64,000 nt of DNA from the NCBI RefSeq assembly GCF_900182735.1, contig NZ_FXTU01000011.1:5075-69074 (forward strand), given 5' to 3'. Positions 35,427 through 44,615 of this stretch are shown in pieces. The position numbers and the translations under genes were made by a program. The notes beneath the pieces were generated by a model. It saw only the letters and a program-made list of their open reading frames with translations. It was not told the DNA's origin and ran no database searches. How positions within the stretch are numbered: the first letter of the stretch is position 1; each line of letters begins with the position of its first letter. This DNA is from Laceyella tengchongensis (GTDB lineage Bacteria > Bacillota > Bacilli > Thermoactinomycetales > Thermoactinomycetaceae).

Positions 35427-36206
35427 ATGGATCTGTTAACGAAAACACGCCGCATCTCGAAAATTCTTCAAAGAAACGTAGGTCATCACTTGGTAGATTT
35501 CGATGAAGTCGCTCAAGCCTTGTGCGACATCATCGGCGCAAACACCTTCATCGTCAGCCCGGAAGGGAAAATGTTGGGTCTGGCCATCAACCATGAGGTA
35601 GAAAGCGAACGGATCACGCAGTACATCAAAACCCGCGAATTCCCAACCGATTATGCTAGACTGCTGATGGAAGTGGACAAAACGATGCCGAACGTGGGTG
35701 TTGATAGCCCTTACACCGCTTACCCAACAGAAATGAGCGACTTTTTCCGCCAAGGGTACACCACTTTGGTGCCCATCATCGGTGGTGGGGATCACTTGGG
35801 CACATTGGTGCTGTCCCGCCTGAACACGGAGTTTGGCGAAGATGATCTCATTCTGGGTGAATACGGCGCGACGGTCGTCGGGATGGAAATCCTGCGCGAA
35901 CGTGCCGGGAAAGTGGAAGAGGAAGCACGCAGCCGTGCGGTGGTGCAATTGGCTATCAACTCCCTTTCCTTCAGTGAGTTGGAAGCAGCTGAGCACATCT
36001 TCAATGAATTGGATGGTCTGGAAGGGCTCCTGGTTGCGAGCAAAATTGCCGATCGCGTGGGTATTACCCGTTCGGTGATCGTAAACGCTCTGCGTAAATT
36101 AGAATCCGCTGGTGTCGTGGAATCCCGCTCTTTGGGGATGAAAGGTACCTATATCAAAATTCTCAACCCCAAATTGCTCCCGGCGCTGGAAAAAGCCCGT
36201 CACTGA
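35427..36206 (+). CDS. codY: Global transcriptional regulator CodY
   Basis: CodY represses nitrogen, amino-acid and stationary-phase genes when GTP and branched-chain amino acids are plentiful. The 259-residue protein has an N-terminal GAF domain (about 1-155) and a winged helix near 200-240 (ASKIADRVGITRSVIVNALRKLESAGVVESRS). ATG 35427 follows AGGAGG and gives the canonical start MDLLTKTRRISKILQ. Unlike in B. subtilis it is not next to xerC/codV-hslVU; it stands alone with its own terminator. Confidence 0.96.
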   Translation: MDLLTKTRRISKILQRNVGHHLVDFDEVAQALCDIIGANTFIVSPEGKMLGLAINHEVESERITQYIKTREFPTDYARLLMEVDKTMPNVGVDSPYTAYPTEMSDFFRQGYTTLVPIIGGGDHLGTLVLSRLNTEFGEDDLILGEYGATVVGMEILRERAGKVEEEARSRAVVQLAINSLSFSELEAAEHIFNELDGLEGLLVASKIADRVGITRSVIVNALRKLESAGVVESRSLGMKGTYIKILNPKLLPALEKARH

Positions 36207-36209
36207 AAG

Positions 36210-36250
36210 AAAGGCCCGAGCTCAATTTAGAGCTTTGGGCCTTTCTTTTT
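36210..36250 (+). terminator. Terminator of codY
   Basis: AAAGGCCCGAGCTC pairs with GAGCTTTGGGCCTTT around AATTTA, with CTTTTTT after it. Confidence 0.92.
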
Positions 36251-36360
36251 TGAATGAAAATTCAGGAATGTTGCGGTATAATGTGAGTAATTGTAGGGAA
36301 AGGGAAAGCGTCTTCAGGCCGTTTATACGGTCTTAAGGCGAGGGGGAGTCAAGCGACGGA

Positions 36361-36670
36361 ATGAAGCCAAAAGAGATAGGGCGGATGGGGATCGCGATGG
36401 TTTTAATCGCGCTGTCCGTCGTGCTCGCATGTAAACGCATTGGCGGCCCAGCCGGGCACGAAAGTCATTATTGGTGATGTTTTTTGCATCGCTGAGAAGG
36501 ATGGGTGGACAACCGCTCTTCATGCGGCGGAAGACTTTCTAACATCGGGACCGCTACGCGCGCCAGCCACGGTGCCAATCACTGAAAAAAGGCGAAGGCA
36601 TTGTTTGTCGATTTGTCACAAAATGGTCAATGACCTTGCGCGACACGGACAAGTTCATACAGAGGAGTAG
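36361..36670 (+). pseudogene. Frameshifted small secreted protein
   Basis: ATG 36361, with GAGGGGGAG about 12 bases upstream, encodes a good signal peptide (MKPKEIGRMGIAMVLIALSVVLA). This frame ends at 36475 after 38 codons. Continuing in the +1 frame from about 36430 restores the expected cleavage region VNALAAQPG and stays open to 36670 (KVIIGDVFCIAEKDGWTT...). The two halves look like one precursor of about 100 residues broken near 36430. I do not recognise the mature part. A true frameshift, a sequencing error or programmed frameshifting are possible. Confidence 0.45.
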
Positions 36671-36756
36671 GCATTCCCGCCATTGTTCACATGCACGACC
36701 ATTCCTTTGTTATAATGAGTACCGAGTCCATGTTCATTGTGCGGGAGTTGAATCAG

Positions 36757-38565
36757 ATGGAGAGTATGCGGCGCTATCTCCAGTTTGTCAAGCCATATTG
36801 GAAAGAGATTGCGCTTACCATGGTGATCGGGATGATCAAGTTCGGCATCCCGTTGTTGATGCCGTTGCTTTTGAAATACGTGGTGGATGATCTGCTGCTT
36901 TCTCATTTGTCCAATCAAGACAAGTTGGAAAAACTCGCCTGGGTCATCGCCGGGGCCTTCTTTTTGTTTACCGTTGTGCGCGTACCGGTCGAGTATTATC
37001 GGCAATATTTCGCCCAGTGGACGGCGAGCAGGGTGTTGTATGACATCCGCAATCAACTATTTGACCATATTCAAAAGCTTTCATTGCGGTATTACCAAAA
37101 CCAAAAAGTGGGCCAAATTATATCACGCGTGATCAATGATGTGGAGCAGACCAAAGAGTTTGTGATCACGGGAATGATGAATATCTGGCTCGATTCGGCG
37201 ACCCTTTTGATCGCGATCGGGATGATGCTGTACATGGATCCCTTGATGACAGTGATCTCCCTCGTCATTTTTCCGTTTTATGGGGTGGCCGTGAAATATT
37301 TTTTCCAGAATTTGCGCCGGTTTACAAAAGAGCGTTCCCAAGCGCTGGCTGACTTGCAAGGCCATTTGCATGAGCGGCTACAAGGTGTTTCCGTGATTCG
37401 GGCCTTTCATTTGGAAGAGTACGAACAGGGGCAGTTTGAAAAAAGGAACAGGCATTTTCTCGACAAGGCGATGACGCACACGAAATGGGTGGCCAAAACG
37501 TTTGCCTCCATCAACACCTTGACGGATTTGGCGCCGATTGTTGTGATTGCGCTGTCCGCTTATTTTGTGGTTCAAGGAACGATGACGATTGGAGAAATGA
37601 CCGCTTTTTATGGATATATGGGGCTGATTTATAATCCGATTCGGCGCCTTGTCAATTCATCAACCACATTGACACAAGCTTTCGCCTCGATGGACCGTGT
37701 ATTTGAATTCATGGATGAACCCTATGAAATCACAGATCAACCGGGAGCGAAACCGATCTCTAGGGTGAAGGGGAGAATTGAGTTTCGCGGGGTGCGGTTT
37801 CGATATCACAAAGAACAGGATTGGATTTTAGATGGGATCGATTTGACGATCGAACCCGGACAGACAGTGGCGCTCGTCGGGCCAAGTGGGGGTGGGAAAT
37901 CTTCCCTCATCTCGCTGATTCCTCGGTTTTATGACACCGCGGAGGGCGAGATTCGCATTGACGGCCACAATATCCGCGAAGTCACTTTAAAAAGTTTGCG
38001 GGGGCAAATAGGGTTGGTGTTGCAGGAGAACATTTTGTTTAGTGGTTCCGTCGCTGAAAACATCCGCATGGGCAACATCGACGCCACGGAGGAGGAAATT
38101 CGGGCCGCCGCCCGCGCCGCCAATGCCCATGAATTTATAGAGGGGTTGCCTGAAGGGTACCAGACGGAGATTGGCGAACGCGGCGTGAAGTTATCTGGGG
38201 GGCAAAAACAACGGATCGCCTTGGCAAGGGTCTTTTTAAAGAATCCTGCCATCCTGATTCTCGACGAAGCGACATCGGCCCTTGATTTGCAATCTGAACA
38301 CCTCGTGCAGGAGTCACTAGATCGACTGGTAAAAGATCGAACAACCATCATTGTGGCTCATCGCCTCTCAACCATTACCCACGCCGACCAGATTCTGGTT
38401 GTCGATCAAGGGCGTGTGGTCGAACGGGGGACGCATGAAGAACTACTGAGAGAAAACGGCCTCTATGCCCAGCTGTTCAATGTGCAGCATTTGGGAAACA
38501 AACCGGAGGAGAATGGCAATGCAGAACAGGACGTAAGCGGTTTGATGGAGGGAAAACATGCGTAA
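36757..38565 (+). CDS. ABC exporter (fused membrane and ATPase domains)
   Basis: This 602-residue half-transporter of the BmrA/MsbA type should form a homodimer that exports lipids, drugs or peptides. Six membrane helices occupy about residues 15-310. The ATPase domain has Walker A VALVGPSGGGKSSLI near 372, signature LSGGQKQRIALARV, Walker B PAILILDEATSALD and switch His IIVAHRLSTI. ATG 36757 lies 9 bases after GGGAG; the frame opens at 36691 over a likely TATAAT box (36711-36716). It overlaps the RsbT-like gene by 8 bases. Confidence 0.92.
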   Translation: MESMRRYLQFVKPYWKEIALTMVIGMIKFGIPLLMPLLLKYVVDDLLLSHLSNQDKLEKLAWVIAGAFFLFTVVRVPVEYYRQYFAQWTASRVLYDIRNQLFDHIQKLSLRYYQNQKVGQIISRVINDVEQTKEFVITGMMNIWLDSATLLIAIGMMLYMDPLMTVISLVIFPFYGVAVKYFFQNLRRFTKERSQALADLQGHLHERLQGVSVIRAFHLEEYEQGQFEKRNRHFLDKAMTHTKWVAKTFASINTLTDLAPIVVIALSAYFVVQGTMTIGEMTAFYGYMGLIYNPIRRLVNSSTTLTQAFASMDRVFEFMDEPYEITDQPGAKPISRVKGRIEFRGVRFRYHKEQDWILDGIDLTIEPGQTVALVGPSGGGKSSLISLIPRFYDTAEGEIRIDGHNIREVTLKSLRGQIGLVLQENILFSGSVAENIRMGNIDATEEEIRAAARAANAHEFIEGLPEGYQTEIGERGVKLSGGQKQRIALARVFLKNPAILILDEATSALDLQSEHLVQESLDRLVKDRTTIIVAHRLSTITHADQILVVDQGRVVERGTHEELLRENGLYAQLFNVQHLGNKPEENGNAEQDVSGLMEGKHA

Positions 38566-38959
38566 AACATTCCAGATCAATTATGAGTGGGATATTGTGC
38601 ACATTCGTAGCGAAGTGCGAGAAATGGCACGTGAAATGGGTTTTGATGAATTGGATCAAGCGCGCATCGTCCAATCGGTTTCGGAGCTGGCGCGCAATGT
38701 GATTCAATATGCCGACCATGGCAATATTTTGGTTGAGGCTGTAGAAGAGGAAGAGCTACGGGGGATCAAGGTGCAGGTGCAGGACGCGGGGCCCGGTATC
38801 GCCAACTTCGATGAAATCACTAAAGGGAAGAAGCAAACCTTCGGTGAGACATCGGGGTTGCAACATGTGGGCATGCTGATGGATGAAATGAAGCAGATTC
38901 CCGTAGATTCAGGCACTTGTGTGGAAGTGATCAAATGGCTGAATACATGCAAGCATTAA
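38558..38959 (+). CDS. RsbT-like anti-sigma serine kinase
   Basis: This 133-residue GHKL-ATPase protein has SELARNVIQYADHGNI (N-box), VQDAGPGIANFDE (G1) and ETSGLQHVGMLMDEM (G2), the pattern of RsbT. In B. subtilis RsbT is the stressosome kinase that frees and activates RsbU. No rsbR, rsbS or rsbU lies nearby; instead the gene overlaps an ABC exporter. GGAGGGAAAAC precedes ATG 38558. It could act as an orphan kinase for a partner encoded elsewhere. Confidence 0.85.
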   Translation: MRKTFQINYEWDIVHIRSEVREMAREMGFDELDQARIVQSVSELARNVIQYADHGNILVEAVEEEELRGIKVQVQDAGPGIANFDEITKGKKQTFGETSGLQHVGMLMDEMKQIPVDSGTCVEVIKWLNTCKH

Positions 38960-38981
38960 AATGAAAAATAGATGTATCCAG

Positions 38982-39012
38982 GCTGCTTTCTTTGATGGAG
39001 AGCAGCTTTTTT
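38982..39012 (+). terminator. Terminator after the RsbT-like gene
   Basis: GCTGCT (38982-38987) pairs with AGCAGC (39001-39006), followed by six T. Confidence 0.75.
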
Positions 39013-39303
39013 CACCAAATGGACTGGCTTAACTTGGCTGAATTTGAAAAAAATGGGTCGAGATCGGCAGTGAAAGGCGGGTTCCACCCCCGATTGACTG
39101 CTTCTCAAAAATTGTTCACATATATGTCAACTTTCTACCGGGAGCTTCGATTAGACTATTGAATAAGGAAGTTTGTGAAGAGAATCGCAAGAAGAAGGCA
39201 ATAATACTGGTAAATATTGATTTGTTGCCTTCAACGCGTTGTTACCCACGCTTGCATCCCACTTTGCGATCAACTAAAATGATGATGGTATCAAGCATGG
39301 CTA

Positions 39304-39335
39304 TTGACATTTCTCAAACCCAATAATTGAGAAAT
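39304..39335 (+). promoter_or_regulatory. Possible ctaB promoter element with perfect inverted repeat
   Basis: A consensus TTGACA (39304-39309) is directly joined to ATTTCTCAA (39309-39317), which pairs perfectly with TTGAGAAAT (39327-39335) across 9 bases. The layout suggests an operator on a promoter about 170 bases ahead of ctaB. The -10 box is unclear and the binding protein is unknown. Confidence 0.4.
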
Positions 39336-39452
39336 GGAATGTAATATCATAGGGTCGATAAGCCTATGGGGTTACATTTTTTTGTGTGTTAAAGCCAATT
39401 ATATTCTGCACGAACAACATGGAGTGGTGCGCTTGAACCATTTTTGTCCGTG

Positions 39453-39466
39453 TGAAAACGTTTAAC
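39453..39466 (+). promoter_or_regulatory. cre-like site (CcpA)
   Basis: TGAAAACGTTTAAC resembles the catabolite-responsive element core. It lies between the probable promoter and ctaB, where CcpA binding would block transcription. Catabolite repression of the caa3 oxidase genes is known in Bacillus. Confidence 0.4.
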
Positions 39467-39503
39467 TTGGCTTCGAGGTTTCTTGGTTGGAAAGGAGGTC
39501 TGT

Positions 39504-40463
39504 ATGGTGGAACGATCTGTGCCTCAGCAATCAGCTGCTGAACCGATTCTCGAATCGATCGAAGCGGCTTCAAGGGCAACTTGGCGCGACTTTGTGCAAG
39601 TGACCAAACCGGGCATCAATAAAAGCAATTTGTTTGCTACCTTTGCCGGGTATTTGCTAGCGGCGAGGTTTGCGTTGTTCGACTGGAGCACGCTGGTGTT
39701 CACCCTCTTGGGCACGGCATTGGTCATAGCGGGCGGATGCGCGATCAATAACTATTATGACCGTGACATCGACCCATTAATGGAGCGTACCAAGTCTAGG
39801 CCCGTACCGGATGGAAGGCTAAAACCGAAGACGGTCCTGTGGTATGGAACCCTATTAACTGTGTTAGGGACGCTCGCGCTCGCCTTTGGGGTGAATCTCT
39901 TAAGCGCTGCCTTGGCATTGGTCGGGTTTGGGGTTTATGTATTCATTTACACCATGTGGTTGAAGCGCACAAGCACGTGGAATACAGTCATTGGCGGTGT
40001 GTGCGGCTCCGTCCCTCCGATGCTAGGTTGGGTCGCAGTGACCAATTCGCTTGATTTGAATGCCTGGGCGCTCTTTTTGATTCTGTTTATGTGGCAGCCT
40101 CCGCACTTTTATGCGCTGGCGATACTGAAAGAAGATGACTATCGCCGAGCGGGCATTCCGATGCTTCCTGTTGTTAAAGGGTTGAAGGAGACCAAGAAAC
40201 AGACGTTGATCTTTACGCTATTATTGATCCCATCATCCGTATTGCTCTTTATGACCGGTGCCGGCAGTTGGTTCTATCTGATCTGTGCCCTGGTGCTGGG
40301 TGGTGTGTATGTCGCTTTGGCTATCAAGGGGTTTTATACAGATGATCAAGTAAAATGGTCAAAGCAGATGTTTTTCTACTCCTTGATTTATTTGACAACG
40401 ATTCTCTTGGTCATGATGTTGGATGTGGTCATTACAGAAGGCATCGCAATGCTAACAAAATAG
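39504..40463 (+). CDS. ctaB: Protoheme IX farnesyltransferase (heme O synthase)
   Basis: CtaB adds a farnesyl group to heme B, forming heme O, the precursor of heme A for the oxidase encoded next. This 319-residue membrane prenyltransferase of the UbiA family has the first Asp-rich motif NNYYDRDIDPLMERTKSRP near residue 82 and about eight or nine membrane helices. GAAAGGAGG precedes ATG 39504; the frame opens at 39483. It is first in ctaBCDEF; ctaA is not in the window. Confidence 0.95.
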   Translation: MVERSVPQQSAAEPILESIEAASRATWRDFVQVTKPGINKSNLFATFAGYLLAARFALFDWSTLVFTLLGTALVIAGGCAINNYYDRDIDPLMERTKSRPVPDGRLKPKTVLWYGTLLTVLGTLALAFGVNLLSAALALVGFGVYVFIYTMWLKRTSTWNTVIGGVCGSVPPMLGWVAVTNSLDLNAWALFLILFMWQPPHFYALAILKEDDYRRAGIPMLPVVKGLKETKKQTLIFTLLLIPSSVLLFMTGAGSWFYLICALVLGGVYVALAIKGFYTDDQVKWSKQMFFYSLIYLTTILLVMMLDVVITEGIAMLTK

Positions 40464-40575
40464 AAACAGTGCTTATAAATAGCTTGATATAGATTTCTTT
40501 TGCACTGTGAATTCAGTGATCCGTCCCGCTGTTTACGTTGGGGCGGGTCAAGTTAACAGAAAGTGAGGTTTGATC

Positions 40576-41577
40576 GTGGTGAGTCGACAAGGAATGTGGC
40601 GAGTATTGACAGTGCTGTTGCTCGCGACTTTGGTCCTCTCTGGATGCCAAGGCCATGACAGTTTAAACGTTTTGGACCCATCCGGTTCTGCGGGACAAAA
40701 GCAACTTGACCTCATCAAGTGGAGTTTCTTCCTCATGTGTGGGGTTTTTGCAGTGGTAATTACGATCTTTATCTATGTTCTTATCCGCTTTAGAAAACGC
40801 AAAGGCATAGATGTGATGCCGGAACAGACTCATGGTAGCAACACTCTTGAGATCATTTGGACTGTCATACCGATCATCTTGTTGGCGGTGTTGGCAGTGC
40901 CAACGGTGACATACACCTTTGATTTGGCGGATATGCCTCGCGAAGAAGATTCCATCAAGGTAAAAGTGACTGGCTATCAATATTGGTGGGAGTTCCAATA
41001 TGAAGGAATGAACATCAAAACCGCTCAGGAATTACATATTCCTGTAGGCAAAAAAGTTCATTTAGAAATTCATGGTAAAGATGTATTGCACTCTTTCTGG
41101 GTGCCCGCACTTGGCGGTAAAACGGACGTAATTCCCGGTCGTGTTAACACGATGTGGCTGGACGCGAAAAAACCGGGCGTATACCAAGGGAAATGTGCGG
41201 AGTTGTGTGGTGCAGGACATGCTCTGATGGATTTCAAAGTCATCGCTGAAGAACAGGCTGACTTCGACAAATGGGTAGCGCAAATGCAAAAGCCTGCCGT
41301 AGCGCAAACGGCATCCCAAAAAGAAGGCGAAAAGATCTTCATGCAAAACTGTTTGGGTTGCCATGCTGGCACCAACCCACGCATTATTGGCCCGGACTTG
41401 AACAAGTTTGGTACACGCACGACCATTGCTGGTATTTTGCCGCATGATGAGCAGAACTTGAAAAAATGGCTCAAAGATCCAACAAGTGTCAAACCTGGCA
41501 CACTCATGCCGAAAATTGACTACTTGGAGCCGAAAGAAATGGACGCGTTGGTTGATTACCTGATGAACCGTAAGTAA
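40576..41577 (+). CDS. ctaC: Cytochrome c oxidase subunit II, caa3 type
   Basis: Subunit II accepts electrons and passes them to the oxidase core. This 333-residue lipoprotein has a signal peptide with lipobox VLSGC near residue 22 and two membrane helices. The CuA domain carries CAELCGAGHALM near 208-219. A fused C-terminal cytochrome c domain has CLGCH near 260 and a distal Met in GTLMPKIDY. The c domain defines a caa3 oxidase that needs no separate cytochrome c. GTG 40576 lies 7 bases after GTGAGG; 40570 and 40579 are alternatives. Confidence 0.95.
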   Translation: MVSRQGMWRVLTVLLLATLVLSGCQGHDSLNVLDPSGSAGQKQLDLIKWSFFLMCGVFAVVITIFIYVLIRFRKRKGIDVMPEQTHGSNTLEIIWTVIPIILLAVLAVPTVTYTFDLADMPREEDSIKVKVTGYQYWWEFQYEGMNIKTAQELHIPVGKKVHLEIHGKDVLHSFWVPALGGKTDVIPGRVNTMWLDAKKPGVYQGKCAELCGAGHALMDFKVIAEEQADFDKWVAQMQKPAVAQTASQKEGEKIFMQNCLGCHAGTNPRIIGPDLNKFGTRTTIAGILPHDEQNLKKWLKDPTSVKPGTLMPKIDYLEPKEMDALVDYLMNRK

Positions 41578-41646
41578 TTTTTTGACTTACGGCCCTGACT
41601 GACAACAAATCATTTTGAACATCTCGTTTAAGAAGGAGGGAACACC

Positions 41647-43566
41647 ATGGGGACGCTTATCGTGCTAATCGTCTTTGCTTTGTTCATCACGGCGATTTTA
41701 ACGGGTGGCTATAACAAGGAGGCCATCGAAAAATTCAAGAAGAGCAAAGCATGGGATTGGCTCACCACGGTGGACCATAAAAAGATTGGGATAATGTATT
41801 TCATCTCGGGTTTCTTGTTCTTCCTCATCGGTGGTATCGAAGCAATCTTCATGCGGATGCAGTTGATTGTTCCGCATAACGACCTGTTTGTGGGAGATAC
41901 CTTTAACCAACTGTTGACCATGCACGGCACGACAATGATCTTCTTGGCAGCGATGCCGTTGCTTTTCGGTCTGATGAATGCCGTGATTCCGTTGCAAATC
42001 GGGGCGCGCGACGTTGCGTTTCCGTTTTTGAACGCACTTGGTTTCTGGCTGTTTACAGCAGGGGGACTTCTTCTCAACCTGAGCTGGATCTTTGGCGGAG
42101 CGCCTGATGCAGGGTGGACGTCTTATACCACGCTCGCATTGAATGATTATAGCCCAGGACCTGGGGTAGACTATTATGTGTTGGGCTTGCAGATTTCCGG
42201 TATCGGTACGTTGATCGGTGGTTTGAACTTCATTGTCACCGTCATCAACATGCGTGCTCCGGGCATGACTTTCTTGAGAATGCCGATGTTCACATGGACT
42301 TCGTTTATTGCTTCAGCACTGATCCTGTTCTCCTTCCCGGCGCTGACGGTAGGTCTGTTGCTGTTGATGTTCGACCGGTTGTTCGGAGCCAACTTCTTTG
42401 ACCACGTCATGGGCGGTAGCTCCGTGATCTGGCAGCACTTGTTCTGGATCTTCGGTCACCCGGAAGTGTATATCGTGATTTTGCCGGCTTTCGGTATCAT
42501 GTCGGAAGTTATCAGCACGTTCTCCAAAAAGCGTTTGTTCGGTTACACCTCCATGGTGTTCGCAACCGTGGTAATCGGCTTCTTGGGCTTCATGGTTTGG
42601 GTACACCATATGTTCACTGTGGGCTTGGGTCCATGGTCCAACTCGGTGTTCGCGGTGGCGACGATGACCATCGCCGTGCCAACCGGGATCAAGGTGTTCA
42701 ACTGGCTATTTACTATGTGGGGCGGGCAAATCCGGTTTAAGACAGCTATGCTGTTTGCCGTAGGTTTTATCCCCACCTTCGTGATGGGTGGGATGACAGG
42801 GGTCATGCTGGCGTTGCCACCTGCTGACTTCCAGTATCAAGACAGTTACTTCGTTGTTGCGCACTTCCACTACGTGCTTGTTGGTGGTACGGTCATGGGT
42901 ATCTTTGCAGGTGCCTATTACTGGTGGCCGAAAATGTTCGGTAAGATGCTGAATGAGACGTTGGGTAAAATCCATTTCTGGACGTTCCTGATTGGTTTCC
43001 ATCTCACCTTCTTCCCGCAACATTTCTTGGGATTGTTCGGGATGCCACGTCGGGTGTTCACTTACCAAGCCAATGTGGGCCTGGAACAGTTGAACCTGCT
43101 CAGCACCATCGGGACGATCGGTATGGTGATCGGTACGTTGGCGTTCGTTTTCAACATTGTGATCACCTTCAAGAAAGGTGCGAAGGCTCCGGCCGATCCA
43201 TGGGACGGACGTACGTTGGAATGGTCGATCTCTTCACCAGCTCCAGAGTACAACTTTGCACAATTGCCATTGGTTCGTGGTTATGACGCATGGTTTATGG
43301 AGAAGCAAGCGGGCAATAAAGAAATGCCGGCGGCTGAACCACTCGGTTCGATTCATATGCCATCTCCATCTTTCATTCCGCTATTGATGTCGATCGGATT
43401 CTTCGTCTCTGGGTTTGGTTTCGTGGCCCGCGGCGACTATTCGATGGGGATTCTGGGCTTGATCATTGTGTTCATCGCTATGTTTATGCGCTCGTTTGAT
43501 CAAGATCACGGCTATCATATCGAACCGCATGAAATCGAAGAAGCGAATAAGGGGGTTAAGGCATAA
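41647..43566 (+). CDS. ctaD: Cytochrome c oxidase subunit I
   Basis: The catalytic subunit of the proton-pumping oxidase reduces oxygen to water. The 639-residue protein has the heme-copper set: LLTMHGTTMIF (heme a ligand), IFGHPEVYIVILPAFG (CuB His crosslinked to Tyr), VWVHHMFTVGL (CuB His pair) and VVAHFHYVLVGG (heme a3 and heme a ligands). An N-terminal helix and an extended C-terminus give about 14 membrane helices. AAGAAGGAGGG precedes ATG 41647. Its stop overlaps the ctaE start. Confidence 0.97.
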   Translation: MGTLIVLIVFALFITAILTGGYNKEAIEKFKKSKAWDWLTTVDHKKIGIMYFISGFLFFLIGGIEAIFMRMQLIVPHNDLFVGDTFNQLLTMHGTTMIFLAAMPLLFGLMNAVIPLQIGARDVAFPFLNALGFWLFTAGGLLLNLSWIFGGAPDAGWTSYTTLALNDYSPGPGVDYYVLGLQISGIGTLIGGLNFIVTVINMRAPGMTFLRMPMFTWTSFIASALILFSFPALTVGLLLLMFDRLFGANFFDHVMGGSSVIWQHLFWIFGHPEVYIVILPAFGIMSEVISTFSKKRLFGYTSMVFATVVIGFLGFMVWVHHMFTVGLGPWSNSVFAVATMTIAVPTGIKVFNWLFTMWGGQIRFKTAMLFAVGFIPTFVMGGMTGVMLALPPADFQYQDSYFVVAHFHYVLVGGTVMGIFAGAYYWWPKMFGKMLNETLGKIHFWTFLIGFHLTFFPQHFLGLFGMPRRVFTYQANVGLEQLNLLSTIGTIGMVIGTLAFVFNIVITFKKGAKAPADPWDGRTLEWSISSPAPEYNFAQLPLVRGYDAWFMEKQAGNKEMPAAEPLGSIHMPSPSFIPLLMSIGFFVSGFGFVARGDYSMGILGLIIVFIAMFMRSFDQDHGYHIEPHEIEEANKGVKA

Positions 43567-44189
43567 TGGCAGCACAAACCGAAGTGAAGGCAAACCCCAA
43601 TATGCCTAACCATCTGGAAACGGCAACCTTGGACGGTAAGAATAAAGTGCTTGGTTTCTGGCTCTTCTTGGGAGCAGAGACGGTGTTGTTCGCTTGCTTG
43701 TTCGGGACATATCTCGCCCTGCGCAATCAAACGATGGGCGGCCCGGACGGACAAGAGTTGTTTGACTTGAAATTGGTTGCCGCAGCAACGGCCATCCTGC
43801 TGACCAGTAGCTTGACCAGCGTATTGGCCATGATGAAGATGAACCAGCTGAATTACAAAGCGATGCAATTGTGGTTGGGCATTACCGTGTTGCTCGGTGC
43901 TTCGTTCTTGGGTCTGGAGATTTACGAGTTCATTCACTATGTCCATGAAGGGCACACGTTTATGAGCAGCGCGTTCGGTTCTTCGTTCTATGCGCTGGTC
44001 GGCACGCACGGCGCGCACGTTACATTCGGGATCATTTGGATCTCCACGCTGATGATTCAAGCGGCTAAACGGGGTATCACCAAGGAGACGGCTCCCAAGC
44101 TGTTTGTATCCAGCCTTTATTGGCACTTTATCGACGTAGTCTGGGTCTTCATTTTCAGTTTGGTATACTTGCTCGGAAAGGTGGGTTAA
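43566..44189 (+). CDS. ctaE: Cytochrome c oxidase subunit III
   Basis: Subunit III stabilises the core and supports proton uptake. The 207-residue protein has five membrane helices and the family segments KVLGFWLFLGAETVLFACLFGTYLAL, GHTFMSSAFGSSFYALVGTHGAHVTFG and SLYWHFIDVVWVFIFSLVYLLG. The start overlaps the ctaD stop in a TAATG arrangement, so the two are translationally coupled. Confidence 0.95.
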   Translation: MAAQTEVKANPNMPNHLETATLDGKNKVLGFWLFLGAETVLFACLFGTYLALRNQTMGGPDGQELFDLKLVAAATAILLTSSLTSVLAMMKMNQLNYKAMQLWLGITVLLGASFLGLEIYEFIHYVHEGHTFMSSAFGSSFYALVGTHGAHVTFGIIWISTLMIQAAKRGITKETAPKLFVSSLYWHFIDVVWVFIFSLVYLLGKVG

Positions 44190-44192
44190 GCG

Positions 44193-44498
44193 GTGGCACA
44201 GCAACCTAACACATCCAACCATGCTCCATCGGGTAGTCCTGAGAGCGCGACAAAACACGTCTTGTCGTTTTTGCTGATGATTGCCCTGACGGTAGTAGCG
44301 TTTGCTCTTGTGATGTATGATATTGTTCCGACGAACATGATTCTGCCGCTGATCCTTGTCTTGGCTACGATTCAAGTGTTCTTGCAACTTTTCACCTTTA
44401 TGCATTTGAATCAAAAAGGGACCGCGTTTTACACGATCTTTATGGTTGCAGGCATTGTGATTGCGGTGGTTTCTGCTGTGGGAATCATCCTGATGTAG
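44193..44498 (+). CDS. ctaF: Cytochrome c oxidase subunit IV
   Basis: This 101-residue protein has three membrane helices and the COX4 prokaryotic pattern SFLLMIALTVVAFALVMYDIVP and FTFMHLNQKGTAFY. Such subunits assist assembly and stability of caa3 and quinol oxidases. GGAAAGGTGG precedes GTG 44193, three bases after the ctaE stop. It ends the cta operon. Confidence 0.93.
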   Translation: MAQQPNTSNHAPSGSPESATKHVLSFLLMIALTVVAFALVMYDIVPTNMILPLILVLATIQVFLQLFTFMHLNQKGTAFYTIFMVAGIVIAVVSAVGIILM

Positions 44499-44504
44499 CG
44501 ATCA

Positions 44505-44545
44505 AGGCCCTTCCGTCCAAAGCGGACGAGAAGGGCTTTTTGTTT
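44505..44545 (+). terminator. Terminator of the cta operon
   Basis: GCCCTTCcGTCC (44507-44518) pairs with GGACgaGAAGGGC (44523-44537) apart from a small internal mismatch, with TTTTTGTTTT after it. Confidence 0.85.
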
Positions 44546-44615
44546 TGATTGCCGCATCCGTCGGTGTTTTTCGTGTCACTCCGTTTATCTTGGGTGACGG
44601 GATGGAGGGACGCGG

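Noticed and set aside
43515..44414. 299-codon reverse frame over ctaE-ctaF
   Set aside because: The forward frames encode well-conserved oxidase subunits; the reverse frame has no recognisable domain.
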